Positions 63,301 through 64,000 of a stretch of 64,000 nucleotides of DNA are shown one piece after another. The notes beneath the pieces were generated by a model that was given only the letters and a program-made list of their open reading frames with translations, was not told the origin of the DNA and made no database searches. The stretch lies in assembly GCA_025267735.1 (NCBI GenBank), contig CM046311.1, positions 24,655,020 to 24,719,019 on the forward strand. Reading direction: 5' to 3'. How positions within the stretch are numbered: position 1 is the first letter of the stretch; each line of letters begins with the position of its first letter. A program made the position numbers and the translations under genes. This DNA comes from Mactra quadrangularis. Its lineage: Eukaryota; Mollusca; Bivalvia; Venerida; Mactridae.

Positions 63301-64000
63301 TGTATACTGTCGTTTGTTTGACATGGTTGACATGCTCATTTATTGATGCAAGCCCGGTTTTGTCGTGCATATGTTGAAAAACGGTAATGGGCACGTGTTT
63401 CTCGTGCAAATATTTCACGTGGTCTGTTTTGGTGAAAATCATTAGTGTGTTGATATGCACACCGAAAAATTAAGAAATGGCTCGCCACAAGAACGAGAAA
63501 CTACCATATGTTTTTTGCAAGGCGGTGTGTCACCTGCAGATTTAAGTTTTCTAATAGCTATTGTTATCTTTTAATTAAAGCAATAAGAAATCTTCCTATT
63601 TCCACTAGTTAATGCATGTACGACAAAACCGGGTTAGCATCGTTAAAGAAGCCTACACGCTATGCAAGCAGACGGCAGTATGGTCCTATACTGTACACAT
63701 TTCCATTATAGATCGGACATAAATATTGAAAAAAATAAAAATTTCCTACTACATGTATATGGAAATTGGGGTACTTGAGAGGTTTCTTGAAGTATAAAAA
63801 AATCATTGTAATTTTCTATAATTCATTGCATTTTTAGTAATAAATGGACTATATTCCATATATAATTATATGAAGTGTGTAGGAAACCATTTTCATAATA
63901 GGCTAAGGACCCAAGGCAAATATTTAAAGTCGGTGGGAGTGTGGCCGGTCCGCAGTACGCACCGAAATTATTTTATCCCCATTCGAAAAACTCGGATATG
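60339..64000 (+). repeat. Macrosatellite unit 14 (short type, cut by the window end)
   Basis: 3,662 bp are visible; the window ends inside the right palindrome arm. The palindrome begins at 61604; the MITE is 61710-62072 and has lost one base near 61909. Most markers are short-type, but GGTACGAAAA near 60482, the CACCC of GGGACACCCATCG near 61048, and CATATGTTTTTTGC near 63507 match the long type, so the unit is a mosaic. One T is lost near 62228 inside the left-arm frame. Confidence 0.93.
62129..62412 (-). pseudogene. Frameshifted copy of the 94-codon frame in unit 14
   Basis: One T of a five-T run is missing near 62228, so the C-terminal third is read in another frame and stops at 62149. 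It is a different lesion from that in unit 13, showing that the frame is dispensable in at least some copies, unless the indel is a homopolymer sequencing error. Confidence 0.6.

Larger units (their letters stand above)
3456..64000. repeat. Macrosatellite array, 13 complete units plus one cut by the window end
   Basis: Head-to-tail units start at 3456, 7959, 12462, 16965, 21468, 25787, 30105, 34423, 38742, 43060, 47378, 51697, 56016 and 60339. Spacings are 4,503 bp (four times), then 4,319, 4,318, 4,318, 4,319, 4,318, 4,318, 4,319, 4,319 and 4,323 bp. Copies differ by scattered substitutions and a few indels, so identity is very high throughout. The left edge is abrupt and the right edge lies outside the window. 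No unit holds a recognisable gene; the largest reading frame is 105 codons inside A+T-rich microrepeats. Confidence 0.97.

Noticed and set aside
3456..64000. rDNA, 5S, histone or snRNA gene cluster
   Set aside because: No rRNA or snRNA core sequence or histone reading frame is visible in the unit on either strand.

Overview
This window is almost entirely repetitive eukaryotic DNA. It is A+T-rich by eye, has no open reading frame above 105 codons in 64 kb, and shows no rRNA, no intact tRNA and no recognisable protein domain. A degenerate tRNA-derived sequence with correctly spaced A and B boxes, a MITE-like DNA transposon with subterminal repeats, a palindrome-rich satellite and a kilobase-scale tandem array together suggest an animal genome. 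A marine invertebrate such as a mollusc is a guess that the sequence cannot prove.

Layout. Positions 1-300: a SINE-like tRNA-derived head and unassigned DNA. Positions 315-1217: a non-autonomous DNA transposon of about 903 bp with 22-bp terminal inverted repeats (19/22 matching), clusters of a ~16-bp subterminal motif in opposite orientations at its two ends, and a 10-bp imperfect target duplication. Positions 1470-3160: about 16 copies of a ~105-bp satellite, each with two near-perfect palindromes (TGTTATGCCAGGCTTAACA and TGTTATGCTGGCTTAACA). A 54-bp derivative follows to 3364. Position 3456 to the window end: a macrosatellite of 13 complete units and one cut unit. The first four units are 4,503 bp, the next nine are 4,318-4,323 bp, and the array runs out of the window.

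Each macrosatellite unit has the same internal architecture (unit 1 coordinates): a 13-bp stem-loop (3586-3645); a 726-bp element with ~58-bp inverted ends (4177-4902); and, directly abutting it, a 2.95-kb interrupted palindrome (4904-7857). The palindrome has a 251-bp outer arm segment at 98% identity that carries a 94-codon reading frame of unknown meaning. It also has two inner half-palindromes built from four alternating copies of one ~90-bp module, and a 104-bp tandem repeat present about three times on the left and once on the right, rich in CACGTG. A 364-bp MITE sits in the left arm only, with its empty site still visible in the right arm.

The array holds two subtypes, long (units 1-4) and short (units 6-14), which differ by exactly 183 bp plus a set of linked substitutions. 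Unit 5 is a long/short chimera. Its junction lies 48 bp inside non-homologous sequence yet keeps the two parents in register, so it is either an unusual recombination product or an assembly chimera. Variants shared by neighbouring units show local homogenisation. I see no convincing protein-coding gene. The interest lies in the DNA architecture and in whether the palindromes are transcribed into hairpin RNA, bind proteins, or drive array turnover.
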